Origin: Thermaerobacillus caldiproteolyticus
GTDB lineage: Bacteria > Bacillota > Bacilli > Bacillales > Anoxybacillaceae
Reading direction: 5' to 3'
Assembly: GCF_013761245.1 (NCBI RefSeq)
Contig: NZ_JACDUT010000009.1
Location: 124,001-188,000, forward strand
Length of the DNA: 64,000 bases
Shown here: positions 26,364-35,045 of the stretch, in pieces
Numbering within the stretch: position 1 is the first letter of the stretch
How the letters are laid out: each line of letters begins with the position of its first letter
Notes under the pieces: generated by a model
The model's input: the letters and a program-made list of their open reading frames with translations, nothing else
Told to the model about the DNA's origin: nothing
The model's database searches: none
Position numbers and translations under genes: made by a program

Positions 26364-27377
26364 GTGAAAAAGTGGATGAGTTTCATTGTGATGGGAGTTG
26401 CGATGTTCGTGCTTAGTGCTTGTGGAAGCAGCAATGTTACGAAAGAGTCTAATCAACATTCGAATTATCCAACAAAGCCGATTGTGTTCGTAGCTCCTTC
26501 GGGGGCTGGAGGAGGTTGGGATTTAACGGCAAGGGCGGTTACGAAAGTGTTGAATGAGACGAAACTCGTTAAACAAACGATGACGGTGGAAAATAAGCCG
26601 GGCGGTGGCGGAGCTGTGTTTATGGCGGAATATGCGACACAAGATAAAAACAATGATTATAAGTTGTTTGTGAGTTCACCGCCGATTATCATTAACAACT
26701 TAAAGGCAGAAGGAAACAGCCCATTCGGTTATAAAGATACTACTCCGCTGGCTCAGCTTACGAAAGATTTTGGAGCCATTGTTGTCAAGGCAGACTCGAA
26801 ATTTCAATCTTTGCCTCAATTGATCGACGAGATTAAGAAAAAGCCTAAGTCTGTAACGATAGCGGGCGGATCTGCACCTGGTTCAATGGATCATTTAATT
26901 GCGATTCTTCCGATTTATAAATCTGGAATTGACCCGAAGATAGTAAAGTATGTCTCATATGACGGTGGTGGAGAGGCGATGGCTGCTCTTCTCGGAGGAA
27001 ATGCTGATGTGATTGCGACAGATGCTTCTTCAGTTGAGGAGTATGTCAAAGCTAGAAAAGTGAGGGTTCTTGCCGTTTCTGCTCCTGAACGTCTTGGTGG
27101 CAATTTAAAAGATGTTCCTACGATGAAAGAACTTGGAATTGATGCGGAATTTACCATCTGGAGAGGCGTATTTGGAGCAAAACAAATGTCTGACGATGCG
27201 AAAAGGTTTTGGGAGGACACGTTCAAAAAGTTATCTGAACACGAGAAATGGAAAGAGGAGCTGACAACGCAAGGGTGGCAGCCTGAGTACAAAGGTTCCG
27301 ATGAATTTGTGCAATTTTTGCAGGAACAGGAGAAGCTCATTAGGGATATGTTAAAGTCGTTAGGAATGTATAAGTAA
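26364..27377 (+). CDS. tctC: Tripartite tricarboxylate transporter substrate-binding lipoprotein
   Basis: A 337-residue Bug/TctC-family extracytoplasmic receptor. The N-terminus is a lipoprotein signal peptide ending LSACGSS, with the lipidated Cys at about residue 20. The mature part begins YPTKPIVFVAPSGAGGGWD, the hallmark first strand-loop of the family, and includes the conserved GGGGAVFMAEYA-type loop. It should capture a tri- or dicarboxylate such as citrate for the TctAB channel. GTG 26364 follows GGGGGGAG. It heads a tctC-tctB-tctA operon, preceded by a cre site and followed by a two-component system. Confidence 0.92.
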   Translation: MKKWMSFIVMGVAMFVLSACGSSNVTKESNQHSNYPTKPIVFVAPSGAGGGWDLTARAVTKVLNETKLVKQTMTVENKPGGGGAVFMAEYATQDKNNDYKLFVSSPPIIINNLKAEGNSPFGYKDTTPLAQLTKDFGAIVVKADSKFQSLPQLIDEIKKKPKSVTIAGGSAPGSMDHLIAILPIYKSGIDPKIVKYVSYDGGGEAMAALLGGNADVIATDASSVEEYVKARKVRVLAVSAPERLGGNLKDVPTMKELGIDAEFTIWRGVFGAKQMSDDAKRFWEDTFKKLSEHEKWKEELTTQGWQPEYKGSDEFVQFLQEQEKLIRDMLKSLGMYK

Positions 27378-27442
27378 GTGAATGGGTTCTGCCTTGCCTT
27401 TTTAAAGAGAAGATAATCCGAAAAACAAACGGAGGTGTGGGA

Positions 27443-27898
27443 ATGAGCAAAACGTTCGACCGCTTTGCAGCAGTAGCTTTCTTAGCGATTGGGGTGCTAT
27501 TTATGTTAGAAAGTCTACGAATCTCTAAAAGTGCATACGGAAGTGCCGTAGGTCCCAATGTCTTTCCTTTTTTGTTAGGTCTTGTTCTCGCTTTGCTAAG
27601 TATAAAGCTATTACTAGAAACATTGCGCTATGATGTTGCGAATACATCTAGGAGAGAATTGCAATATAAGAAATTTTTCGTCATTCTCATTTCTTCTATA
27701 TTATATGCGATGTTGCTTGAACATGTTGGTTACATTATTACAACGTTTCTCTTTCTTATAATTGGATTTCAAACGATCCAAAGAGGGGATATATGGAAAT
27801 CAATAATCATTTCAGCGTGTTTTTCATTTGGTGTTTATGTTGTATATGTAAAACTACTGCAAGGTACGTTGCCGAGTTGGCCGGTCTGGTTCAGTTAA
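27443..27898 (+). CDS. tctB: Tripartite tricarboxylate transporter small membrane subunit
   Basis: A 151-residue four-helix membrane protein, the TctB subunit. FDRFAAVAFLAIGVLFML, followed by GPNVFPFLLGLVLALLS and a C-terminal hydrophobic pair, fits the family. ATG 27443 is preceded by GGAGGTG with short spacing; the in-frame GTG at 27437 is within that SD. It is 12 nt from tctA. Confidence 0.88.
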   Translation: MSKTFDRFAAVAFLAIGVLFMLESLRISKSAYGSAVGPNVFPFLLGLVLALLSIKLLLETLRYDVANTSRRELQYKKFFVILISSILYAMLLEHVGYIITTFLFLIIGFQTIQRGDIWKSIIISACFSFGVYVVYVKLLQGTLPSWPVWFS

Positions 27899-27910
27899 GG
27901 AGGGAGTAAA

Positions 27911-29437
27911 GTGGAAGCGATTACTTTTCTTTTCGATGGGTTTCAAACGGCGTTACAGCCCCACAATTTGTTATTTGCTTTTATTGGCGTGCTCATTGGC
28001 ACGGCCGTAGGTGTTTTACCGGGAATTGGTCCGATGAGTGGGGTTGCCCTTTTGATACCAGTCACTGCCTCGATGACAACGGGATTAGATCCTGCTCAGG
28101 CGGCGACCAGTTCGATCATTTTGCTTGCAGGTGTTTATTATGGGGCAATGTACGGTGGATCTACTACTTCAATTTTGTTGAATACGCCCGGTGAATCTTC
28201 ATCCGTTGTCACAACATTGGACGGATACCAGATGGCAAAGCAGGGGAGGGCAGGCTCTGCACTAGCGATTGCTGCGATTGGTTCGTTTGTCGCTGGGATT
28301 GTTTCACTCATTGCTCTTGTGCTTCTTGCCCAACCGCTTTCGAACTTGGCATTGAAGTTTGGTCCGGCAGAATATTTTTCCTTAATGCTTCTTGGATTAG
28401 CAGCAGTAAGCGGATTAGCCGGGAATTCAATGACGAAAGCATGGATGATGACTGTTTTTGGTCTATTACTTTCTACCATTGGACTGGACAGTGTTTCAGG
28501 GGTAGCTAGATTTACGTATGATATTTCCGTTCTTTACGGAGGATTAGAATTTTTAACCGTCGCTGTCGGGTTATTTGCCCTCGGGGAAGTATTTAAAGCC
28601 ATCCTTCATAAAGAAAAAAACGATGGGGAGATTGCGAAAATTGGAAGGATTATCCCGTCGAAAGAGGATTTAAAGGAAAGTGCTGGACCGATTGCCCGAG
28701 GATCATTGCTAGGATTTTTTGTCGGGGTATTGCCGGGGGCTGGTGCTACTCTTGCTTCATTCTTTTCATATATCGTGGAAAAAAAATTAAGCCAAACACC
28801 TGAAAAATTTGGGAAAGGAACGATTGCCGGAGTAGCAGCGCCGGAATCCGCCAATAATGCCGCTTCAGGAGGGGCAATGATTCCGCTCTTAACACTCGGG
28901 ATTCCCGGTTCTGGAACAACTGCGATTTTAATGGGAGCTTTAATCATGTACAACGTACAGCCGGGTCCGCTCCTTTTCGATGAACATCCGGATGTCGCGT
29001 GGGGATTAATTGCCAGTATGTTTATTGGAAATATTATGCTTCTCATTTTAAATATGCCGTTAGTAAAAATATTTGCGAAAATCATTGAAACACCTTCGAA
29101 ATATTTACTTCCGCTGATTATCGCGATTTCCATTTTCGGTGTATATGCGGTGCAAGTAACGACGTTCGATGTCTTGCTGCTTATTGCCTTTGGGGTGTTC
29201 GGATATTTGCTTTCTTCACACGATTTTCCACTTGCTCCTCTTGTATTGGGGCTTGTTCTTGGTCCGATGATTGAAAATAACATGAGAAGAGCCCTTACCT
29301 CTTCGAATGGAGATTTTATGATCTTTTTCGAAAAACCGATTTCCCTTGTGCTTATAATCGCCGCCGTTTTATGGGTGCTTGTTCCATTGTTCATGAAATT
29401 AAAAGGGAAAAACGTGGTAATTAACGAAGATATGTAG
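27911..29437 (+). CDS. tctA: Tripartite tricarboxylate transporter large membrane subunit
   Basis: A 508-residue permease with about twelve membrane helices, the main channel of the TTT transporter. Two family repeats are visible: GTAVGVLPGIGPMSGVALL near residue 30 and GFFVGVLPGAGATLASFFS near residue 270. STTSILLNTPGESSSVVT and ESANNAASGGAMIPLLTLGI are the other conserved loops. GTG 27911 follows AAGGAGGGAG. Sodium or proton coupling is expected from the family. Confidence 0.95.
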   Translation: MEAITFLFDGFQTALQPHNLLFAFIGVLIGTAVGVLPGIGPMSGVALLIPVTASMTTGLDPAQAATSSIILLAGVYYGAMYGGSTTSILLNTPGESSSVVTTLDGYQMAKQGRAGSALAIAAIGSFVAGIVSLIALVLLAQPLSNLALKFGPAEYFSLMLLGLAAVSGLAGNSMTKAWMMTVFGLLLSTIGLDSVSGVARFTYDISVLYGGLEFLTVAVGLFALGEVFKAILHKEKNDGEIAKIGRIIPSKEDLKESAGPIARGSLLGFFVGVLPGAGATLASFFSYIVEKKLSQTPEKFGKGTIAGVAAPESANNAASGGAMIPLLTLGIPGSGTTAILMGALIMYNVQPGPLLFDEHPDVAWGLIASMFIGNIMLLILNMPLVKIFAKIIETPSKYLLPLIIAISIFGVYAVQVTTFDVLLLIAFGVFGYLLSSHDFPLAPLVLGLVLGPMIENNMRRALTSSNGDFMIFFEKPISLVLIIAAVLWVLVPLFMKLKGKNVVINEDM

Positions 29438-29448
29438 TGGAATGGATG

Positions 29449-29490
29449 GAAAGACCTGCTGCTTGCGGTGGTTAGTCTTTCTCTATTTTT
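29449..29490 (+). terminator. Probable terminator after tctA
   Basis: GAAAGAC (29449-29455) pairs with GTCTTTC (29475-29481), then a T-rich stretch. The stem is only 7 bp. Confidence 0.4.
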
Positions 29491-29930
29491 ATACTTACTT
29501 ATATATGAATAACTCCGTTTGGTTGAAACTTCGTAGCGACTGGAGCTTATGAGTGTCTAGCAGTTCTAACGTGCTAAGCGCTCCTGCCTCTGCATCAGGG
29601 ACGAATTAACGACTACCCGAATGCAAGAGACATGTTCAAGCAATCATCGGTTTTCAATGGTCTCTGTCTGCTGACCGTATCTTTCTTTTCCGTGTATAGC
29701 AGACATGCGATTACATTCAACGCGTTTTACGGTGGCGCTGATTTCGTGCCGCCAACCTTCTACGTTGAGTTTGACAAAGAACAATAGGAGTGCCCTTTAT
29801 CAACTATTTCTCCTTTTCCTCATTAATCCCGCGAAAGGAGGAAGTACAGGAGTGTTTTGTTAACGCAACACGCACATTCCCCCTCACTTTCATAGAGATT
29901 TGCCCTTATGTATTAAAAGAGGGGGCTCCT
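29491..29930. other. Intergenic region with an unrecognised coding-like remnant
   Basis: Bases 29632-29787 read as a 51-codon frame (MFKQSSVFNGLCLLTVSF, ending FYVEFDKEQ) without an SD; the frame is open for several codons upstream with no start. It looks like the 3' end of a lost gene. The rest of the gap shows nothing recognisable, and the histidine kinase start at 29931 closes it. Confidence 0.35.
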
Positions 29931-31523
29931 GTGCAAAGTAAGATGAAATTACAAACGAGACTCATTTTCATAATATGTTCTCTAATCCTTTTTGTCATTT
30001 TATTTTTGTCGTTTCTTTTTCAGCATATGTTGGCGGTTACGTTAAAGGAGCAAATGGGAATGCGTGCTTTAAATGTGGCTGAGACGGTTGCTTCTACTCC
30101 AATGTTAAGAGATGCGTTTAAGCAAAAAGAGCCACATGTACGAATCCAGCCGTTCGCGGAAGAAGTTCGTCGTAAGACAGGAGCGGAATATGTAGTTGTC
30201 GGTAATAAAGAGGGGATCCGTTATTCTCATCCGTTTCCGAATCGTATTGGGAAGAAAATGGTTGGAGGAGATAATGAAGAGGTTCTTCTAGGAAAGCCGA
30301 TTATTTCGGAGGCGGTTGGCTCGCTCGGTCCTGCGATTAGAGGGAAGGCACCCGTTTTTGACGAGCACGGAGACGTCATTGGCATTGTTTCTGTAGGGTT
30401 TCTGATTGAGGACATTCAAACAATTGTTTGGTCATATAAAGTAAAAATTTTTTTGTTGTCTATACTAGCATTATTGTTTGGAGTAGCAGGAGCAATTGTG
30501 ATTGCGAAAGCGGTAAAAAAAGCCATTCACGGATTGGAACCGAGAGAGATTGGATTACTTTATCAAGAAAAACAAGCAATACTTGAAGCAATTCGTGAAG
30601 GTATGATTGCAGTGAATAGTGATGGGTTCATTACGATGATCAATAAAGCAGCCATGTCGATGTTAGGATATGAGAACGAAAATGATGTTTTAGGAAAATA
30701 CATTTTGCATATTATACCAAATTCCAGATTGCTAGAAGTGATGAGAACCGGAAAGCCAGAATGCGATGCTGAGATGGTGTTAGGGGAACAAATGGTCATT
30801 GCCAATCGAATTCCTATTGTAGACCAGAAAGGAAAGGTGATTGGAGCAGTATCTACGTTTCGAAGCAAATCAGAGCTATATCGACTAACAAAAGAACTTT
30901 CACAGTTAAAAAGTTACGCTGATGCGCTTCGAGCCCAAACGCACGAATTTTCTAATAAGTTATATTTAATCTCTGGACTTATTCAATTGGAGTCATATGA
31001 AGAAGCACTGGACATCATTACGAAAGAATCAAATCTTCAGCAAGATATTGTCCGCTTTATTATGAGTGAAATTCCTGATCCGATTATTGGAGGACTTTTA
31101 ATTGGAAAATTTAATCGTGCAAATGAATTAAAAATCGAGTTTGATATTGATCGAGAAAGCAGTTTTAAGGATATTCCGAAACGCATGAATCGGGATAATC
31201 TCGTAACGATTATCGGTAATATTATCGATAATGCCATGGAATCGGTTTTACGAAATCAGCGGAAAGAGAAGAAAGTGACGGTTTTTCTGACCGATCTTGG
31301 CGAAGATTTGATTATTGAAGTCGAAGATACGGGAACGGGGATTCCTCAGGAAGTCGGAGAAAAAATGTTTGAAAGAGGGTTTTCTACAAAGGAAGCGGCC
31401 GATCGAGGTTACGGTCTTGATTTAGTGAGAAAGTCACTAGAGGCGCTACACGGACATATCACGTATCAAACTGAGCTAGGACGAGGTACTCTTTTTACCA
31501 TTATGATTCCAAAACAGAGATGA
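29931..31523 (+). CDS. CitA/DcuS-type sensor histidine kinase
   Basis: A 530-residue membrane sensor. Order: membrane helix (about 9-30), extracytoplasmic PAS/sCache-like carboxylate-sensing domain (about 35-170; RKTGAEYVVVGNKEGIRYSH), second helix (about 175-200), cytoplasmic PAS (about 220-320), a SpoB-type dimerisation helix with phospho-His H338 in AQTHEFSNKLYLISGL, and a HATPase domain (NIIDNAMESV, VEDTGTGIP, GYGLDLV). The kinase/receptor pair of this family usually senses citrate, malate or other C4/C6 acids. GTG 29931 is used, preceded by AGAGGGGG; the frame is open upstream without an SD. It lies after tctCBA, whose promoter it probably controls. Confidence 0.88.
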   Translation: MQSKMKLQTRLIFIICSLILFVILFLSFLFQHMLAVTLKEQMGMRALNVAETVASTPMLRDAFKQKEPHVRIQPFAEEVRRKTGAEYVVVGNKEGIRYSHPFPNRIGKKMVGGDNEEVLLGKPIISEAVGSLGPAIRGKAPVFDEHGDVIGIVSVGFLIEDIQTIVWSYKVKIFLLSILALLFGVAGAIVIAKAVKKAIHGLEPREIGLLYQEKQAILEAIREGMIAVNSDGFITMINKAAMSMLGYENENDVLGKYILHIIPNSRLLEVMRTGKPECDAEMVLGEQMVIANRIPIVDQKGKVIGAVSTFRSKSELYRLTKELSQLKSYADALRAQTHEFSNKLYLISGLIQLESYEEALDIITKESNLQQDIVRFIMSEIPDPIIGGLLIGKFNRANELKIEFDIDRESSFKDIPKRMNRDNLVTIIGNIIDNAMESVLRNQRKEKKVTVFLTDLGEDLIIEVEDTGTGIPQEVGEKMFERGFSTKEAADRGYGLDLVRKSLEALHGHITYQTELGRGTLFTIMIPKQR

Positions 31524-31539
31524 GAGAGGTGTTTCCAAT

Positions 31540-32229
31540 TTGATCCGTGTTCTCATTGTGGAAGATGACAAGCGAATTGCAGAGATTAATCGGCGATTTG
31601 TGGAAAAAGTAGCAGGCTACGAAGTCGTTGGAATTGCTATAAATGAACAAGAAGGGAAGGAACTAGTTGAAGTGTTAAAACCCGATCTTATCCTTCTTGA
31701 CATTTATTTTCCTGATATGAACGGGATTCATTTTCTTAAATGGATTCGAGAGCATTTTGCCAACATCGATGTGATTATGATTACAGCGGCGAGAGAAGTA
31801 GAAACGCTAAAGCAAGCCATGCATAGAGGAGTGTTTGATTATATTATCAAGCCCATCATGCTCGAAAGGTTTGTAGAAACATTAAACCGATATAAGGAAT
31901 ATTATCAGAAAATGAATGAATTGATAAGTGAAAGAGAAATCATTGGCCAAGATGAAATTGATGAATTGATTCGAAGGGACTATAAATTCATCGATGTTGA
32001 AGGTGAACTTCCAAAAGGAATTAATCGTTTGACTCTTGACAAAGTTCTTGCGGCTGTGAAGAAATATAAGGACGGAGTGACGGCAGAAGAAGTGGGCAAG
32101 CTCATTGGAGCAAGCAGAACAACGACAAGACGGTATCTAGAATATCTTGTCTCCATTTCAAAGGTAACAGCTGACATTTCGTATGGCTCCGTCGGAAGAC
32201 CTGAGCGGCTTTATCGATTGAAGAGGTGA
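31540..32229 (+). CDS. CitB/DcuR-type response regulator
   Basis: A 229-residue response regulator partner of the preceding kinase. The receiver domain (about 1-120) has the acidic pocket E8-D9-D10, phospho-acceptor D54 in LILLDIYFPDMNG and K104 in YIIKP. The C-terminal DNA-binding region has the CitB-type helix-turn-helix (VTAEEVGKLIGASRTTTRRY). TTG 31540 is the start codon, with AGAGGTG 8 nt upstream. The likely target is the tctC promoter, which lacks a good -35. Confidence 0.88.
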   Translation: MIRVLIVEDDKRIAEINRRFVEKVAGYEVVGIAINEQEGKELVEVLKPDLILLDIYFPDMNGIHFLKWIREHFANIDVIMITAAREVETLKQAMHRGVFDYIIKPIMLERFVETLNRYKEYYQKMNELISEREIIGQDEIDELIRRDYKFIDVEGELPKGINRLTLDKVLAAVKKYKDGVTAEEVGKLIGASRTTTRRYLEYLVSISKVTADISYGSVGRPERLYRLKR

Positions 32230-32449
32230 GAAAGTCAACAAACTTTTATCATCTTTAAGAGTAAATAGCGGACTAAAATGGCGAGAACAGTTGAAAGCGG
32301 CTTATGTAGAGGTTTATAAAAAATTTATAAACTGTTGGATAGGAGAGGACAATGTTCTCTCTCCCTGTTTAACGAAATAAGATCACTTTCAGCAAAGTTA
32401 AATGAAAGATTGCGGGTAAGTAATAATGACATTCAAACAGGGGGATTGG

Positions 32450-33001
32450 ATGGATATTCAAATTCCATTTAACATGAACTATTTTTTTAATGACGTATTA
32501 AGAGAAGTTCCAGAATCAACAGAGCAGATGGAGCTTGGTGTGCAATATTTAATAGATCAGTTTGAAAAGAGTTCTGGGATGCATAAAGCTAGAATTGCTG
32601 GATTACTTGGGGTCTACAGCCGTATATTAAGCTTTTATAATGATGGGAAATATTACTTGAAAAGAGCTATTTCTTTGTACGAGGAATATGGAAATGAACT
32701 TTCAGCATTTGTGAATAAGATAAGGTTAGCTCATATTTTTCATTGGAAAAAGCGGTTTGAAGAAGCGGTTGAACTATTTGAATCATTGAGGGAGCAAGCT
32801 CTTATAAACCCAAAATATAGTAAATACTTAGATTTTATCTACCAACATTATGGGAAATGTCTCCTTGACCAAGGTAAGTGTAGTGGGGCATTAGTTCAAT
32901 TTAACATGGCATTAGCTTTACGAGAAAAGAAGGGCAATGAAGATTTAATTGTTTCGACAGCAAAGGCAATAGAATTATGTGAAAGACTCATGAGGTATTG
33001 A
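32450..33001 (+). CDS. TPR-repeat protein of unknown role
   Basis: A 183-residue, all-alpha soluble protein made of about four degenerate tetratricopeptide-like helical pairs (IRLAHIFHWKKRFEEAVELF and QHYGKCLLDQGKCSGALVQF are the clearest). No catalytic or DNA-binding domain is seen. TPR proteins act as protein-binding scaffolds; the partner is unknown. ATG 32450 has CAGGGGG five nt upstream; the in-frame ATG at 32426 has no SD. It is convergent with hemAT across a two-way terminator and 220 bases downstream of the response regulator, so it may be independent. Confidence 0.6.
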   Translation: MDIQIPFNMNYFFNDVLREVPESTEQMELGVQYLIDQFEKSSGMHKARIAGLLGVYSRILSFYNDGKYYLKRAISLYEEYGNELSAFVNKIRLAHIFHWKKRFEEAVELFESLREQALINPKYSKYLDFIYQHYGKCLLDQGKCSGALVQFNMALALREKKGNEDLIVSTAKAIELCERLMRY

Positions 33002-33031
33002 ACGAGTACGTCAGTAAAATGAGAAATACAA

Positions 33032-33075
33032 AAGGTAAGCAAACATATTAAACAAGATTAACATGCGCTTACCTT
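33032..33075. terminator. Bidirectional terminator between the TPR gene and hemAT
   Basis: AAGGTAAGC (33032-33040) pairs perfectly with GCTTACCTT (33067-33075) between two convergent genes. The loop is 26 bases and T tracts are short. Confidence 0.5.
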
Positions 33076-33128
33076 CTTAATCGTTTTACATTGTAGGTCT
33101 TGATAAACTCGTGGCAAAGGGGGATTTT

Positions 33129-34313
33129 TTACAATTGATAAGTCATTTTTTCCAGCTGTTCTGCTGACATTACTACGCTAGAAACAGTCTCGTTAATTTC
33201 TGTTACAACGTGAACATATCGTTTCATTTCTTCATCAATGTAGCGGTTTTGTTCGCGAATTTGCTTGAGAGACGACATAAATGTCTCAAAAAATTGCTGA
33301 ATTTTTTCCATATCAGCAGTTCCTTCAGAAACTAATGTTACCATTGATCGCAATGATTCGGAAATGATATCGATTTTTTGGTTAAGCTCATTTAAGATAT
33401 CAGTCACACCAGACATGGACTGCTTCGTTTGTGACGCTAAATTGCGTACCTCGTTAGCCACGACTGCAAATCCTTTCCCATGCTCTCCCGCACGTGCGGC
33501 TTCAATAGATGCATTTAACGATAACATGTTTGTTTGATCGGCAATAGAAGTCACTAAGCTATTAATGTTTTCAATTTTATGAGCGGATTGATGTAGGCTG
33601 TGCATGTCCGTTTGGATTTTTTCCATCATGGCTTGAATATTATGAATGGTTGATAATTGATGTTGTAATTTTTGCTGCCCTTCAATTGACTGCTGTTCGC
33701 TCAAATGGGCAATTGCCGAGGCTTCCTCAGCGAATTGTAAAATATCAGTCGCTTGGTTTGTCAATTGTGAAACAGAAGAGCTCACTTGGTTGGATACACT
33801 AGAAAGTTCTTGAACCGTTGTTTTCAGCTGCTCCTTTAGCTCATTCTTCAATCGATCCACTTGCAGGCGAGCTTCTTCGTTTGCTTTTTCATATTGTTCT
33901 AAAACGAGCTGCTGTTCGAAATTCAATATTTTTGTTACAGACTTTATTGCTTCGATTAACAGAAAAGGATCGTGAATGTGTGGTGAAATAACTTCGACAA
34001 TGTCTAAAAGCAATTGTTGAAACGCACACATATACCATTTTGGTACTAGGCCGATTCGTAAATGTGCCATAGCAATGCGCGTACGTTTTGAAATAAATTC
34101 CTCGTCGATTTTCCCGTTAAACATTTCGATGATATGGATTTTGAGCGTTTGTTTCAACCGATCGACAGAGCTATGGCGATTAATAATTTCGAGCAGGGAC
34201 GGCTCTTTTTGGAGTGTATCGTAAAAGTGCGTCATAATCCAATCGATTTTTTCTTCAATCAACGGTTTTAATTGTGTTAATAGTGTTAAATCCCGCTTTG
34301 TTAAGTTAATCAT
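33129..34313 (-). CDS. hemAT: HemAT-type globin-coupled chemotaxis receptor (5' end frameshifted)
   Basis: A soluble oxygen-sensing chemoreceptor: N-terminal globin-coupled sensor domain (about 1-150; SSVDRLKQTLKIHIIEMF, TRIAMAHLRIGLVPKWYM, whose His is the expected proximal heme ligand) and a C-terminal methyl-accepting domain (about 170-394) with the signalling hairpin NASIEAARAGEHGKGFAVVA that contacts CheA/CheW. B. subtilis HemAT is about 40 residues longer at the N-terminus; that missing part is present upstream in another frame (see 34314-34435). ATG 34313 has no SD, so the true start is probably 34435. It is convergent with the TPR gene. Confidence 0.85.
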   Translation of the reverse strand: MINLTKRDLTLLTQLKPLIEEKIDWIMTHFYDTLQKEPSLLEIINRHSSVDRLKQTLKIHIIEMFNGKIDEEFISKRTRIAMAHLRIGLVPKWYMCAFQQLLLDIVEVISPHIHDPFLLIEAIKSVTKILNFEQQLVLEQYEKANEEARLQVDRLKNELKEQLKTTVQELSSVSNQVSSSVSQLTNQATDILQFAEEASAIAHLSEQQSIEGQQKLQHQLSTIHNIQAMMEKIQTDMHSLHQSAHKIENINSLVTSIADQTNMLSLNASIEAARAGEHGKGFAVVANEVRNLASQTKQSMSGVTDILNELNQKIDIISESLRSMVTLVSEGTADMEKIQQFFETFMSSLKQIREQNRYIDEEMKRYVHVVTEINETVSSVVMSAEQLEKMTYQL

Positions 34314-34435
34314 TTCAAGCTGCTTATTGATGATGGCATTCTGCAGACGAATGGGTGCAGCCGGAACATCCGGTATTTTAGTAATGGTGGCAGTGGAGTG
34401 TTCTCTTTTTTTTTTGTAAAAACTGAGAAGTTCAT
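34314..34435 (-). other. hemAT: N-terminal segment of hemAT, out of frame by one base
   Basis: ATG 34435 has a strong SD (AGAGGAG, 34446-34452) and reads MNFSVFTKKK, then leaves the hemAT frame at a run of ten A residues (plus-strand T run 34406-34415). With eleven A residues it would continue REHSTATITKIPDVPAAPIR and on through NKQLEMINLTKRDL into the globin domain, as expected for HemAT. The break is a one-base deficit in the homopolymer. Confidence 0.7.
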
Positions 34436-34452
34436 TTGCTGTTCGCTCCTCT

Positions 34453-34944
34453 TTTTAGTTTTTTCAACAATAAAAACAACACAAATATCTTATTGAATAT
34501 TGAAGAAAAAAGGAATGAGAAGATCATCCTAGTTCATAGCTGTTAACATCCAATAATAGACCAAGCTAGAGTACTATATTTTTTCCTCCATCTTGGTGAT
34601 TAATATTGTCGAAAGGTTTTATGCATTTGGCACGATTTATTCAAGAATCGTTATATCATCGCTGATTAAGCGGTTATCAAATGTTATTTGGCGAAGTATT
34701 GTGGCTTACTTCTTCGATTGTTGGAAAAACAAATCCAAATAGTAACTGTTTTTACTATATAAATAGGACGTAAAAGGCATAGCTTTTCGAATTACTTTTC
34801 TTGTCCAATATGATTCACCACGTAATCTCTTTTTATCGTATTGGAAAATCAGGTTGGGCTTATAACATAAGTTTGAACTACCATTTTAATAAATGATTAG
34901 AAAAATATTATTAATGATTTGACAGTGAGAAGAGTTAAAAAATG
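34453..34944. other. AT-rich intergenic region, nothing recognised
   Basis: Between the divergent hemAT and gluconate operon promoters no ORF, RNA or repeat could be supported. Confidence 0.5.
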
Positions 34945-34973
34945 TTGTAAAGCGCTTACAATTGTTGTATAAT
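34945..34973 (+). promoter_or_regulatory. Sigma-A promoter of the gluconate operon
   Basis: TTGTAA (34945-34950), 17-base spacer, TATAAT (34968-34973). A cre-like sequence with one extra base, TGTAAAGCGCTTACA (34946-34960), overlaps the -35, suggesting CcpA control. Confidence 0.75.
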
Positions 34974-34978
34974 TCAAC

Positions 34979-34990
34979 TAAACCGGTTTA
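34979..34990. promoter_or_regulatory. Gluconate-regulator operator, copy 1
   Basis: TAAACCGGTTTA, a 12-bp perfect palindrome at the expected transcription start. It has the CG-centred symmetry typical of LacI-family operators. Confidence 0.7.
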
Positions 34991-35009
34991 TGAATGTTTT
35001 TACGTATTT

Positions 35010-35025
35010 ACTAAATCGATTTAGT
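35010..35025. promoter_or_regulatory. Gluconate-regulator operator, copy 2
   Basis: ACTAAATCGATTTAGT, a 16-bp perfect palindrome, 31 bases centre-to-centre from copy 1 and just before the SD of the regulator gene. Its match at 37650 differs at one position. Confidence 0.75.
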
Positions 35026-35045
35026 AAAGAGAGAAGGGGATATCC

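Noticed and set aside
28606-29394. 262-codon open frame on the minus strand inside tctA
   Set aside because: It mirrors the coding strand of a clear TctA gene, has no SD sequence, and its composition (rich in S, I, P, N) is that of an antisense shadow.
32342-32364. Hairpin GAGAGGACA / TGTTCTCTC after the response regulator gene
   Set aside because: The loop is almost absent at full pairing and there is no T tract, so a terminator call is not justified.
34628-34644. Sigma-54-like TGGCACGATTTATTCAA in the hemAT-gnt intergenic region
   Set aside because: The -24 half is good but the -12 half has TC instead of GC, and the next gene has a strong sigma-A promoter.
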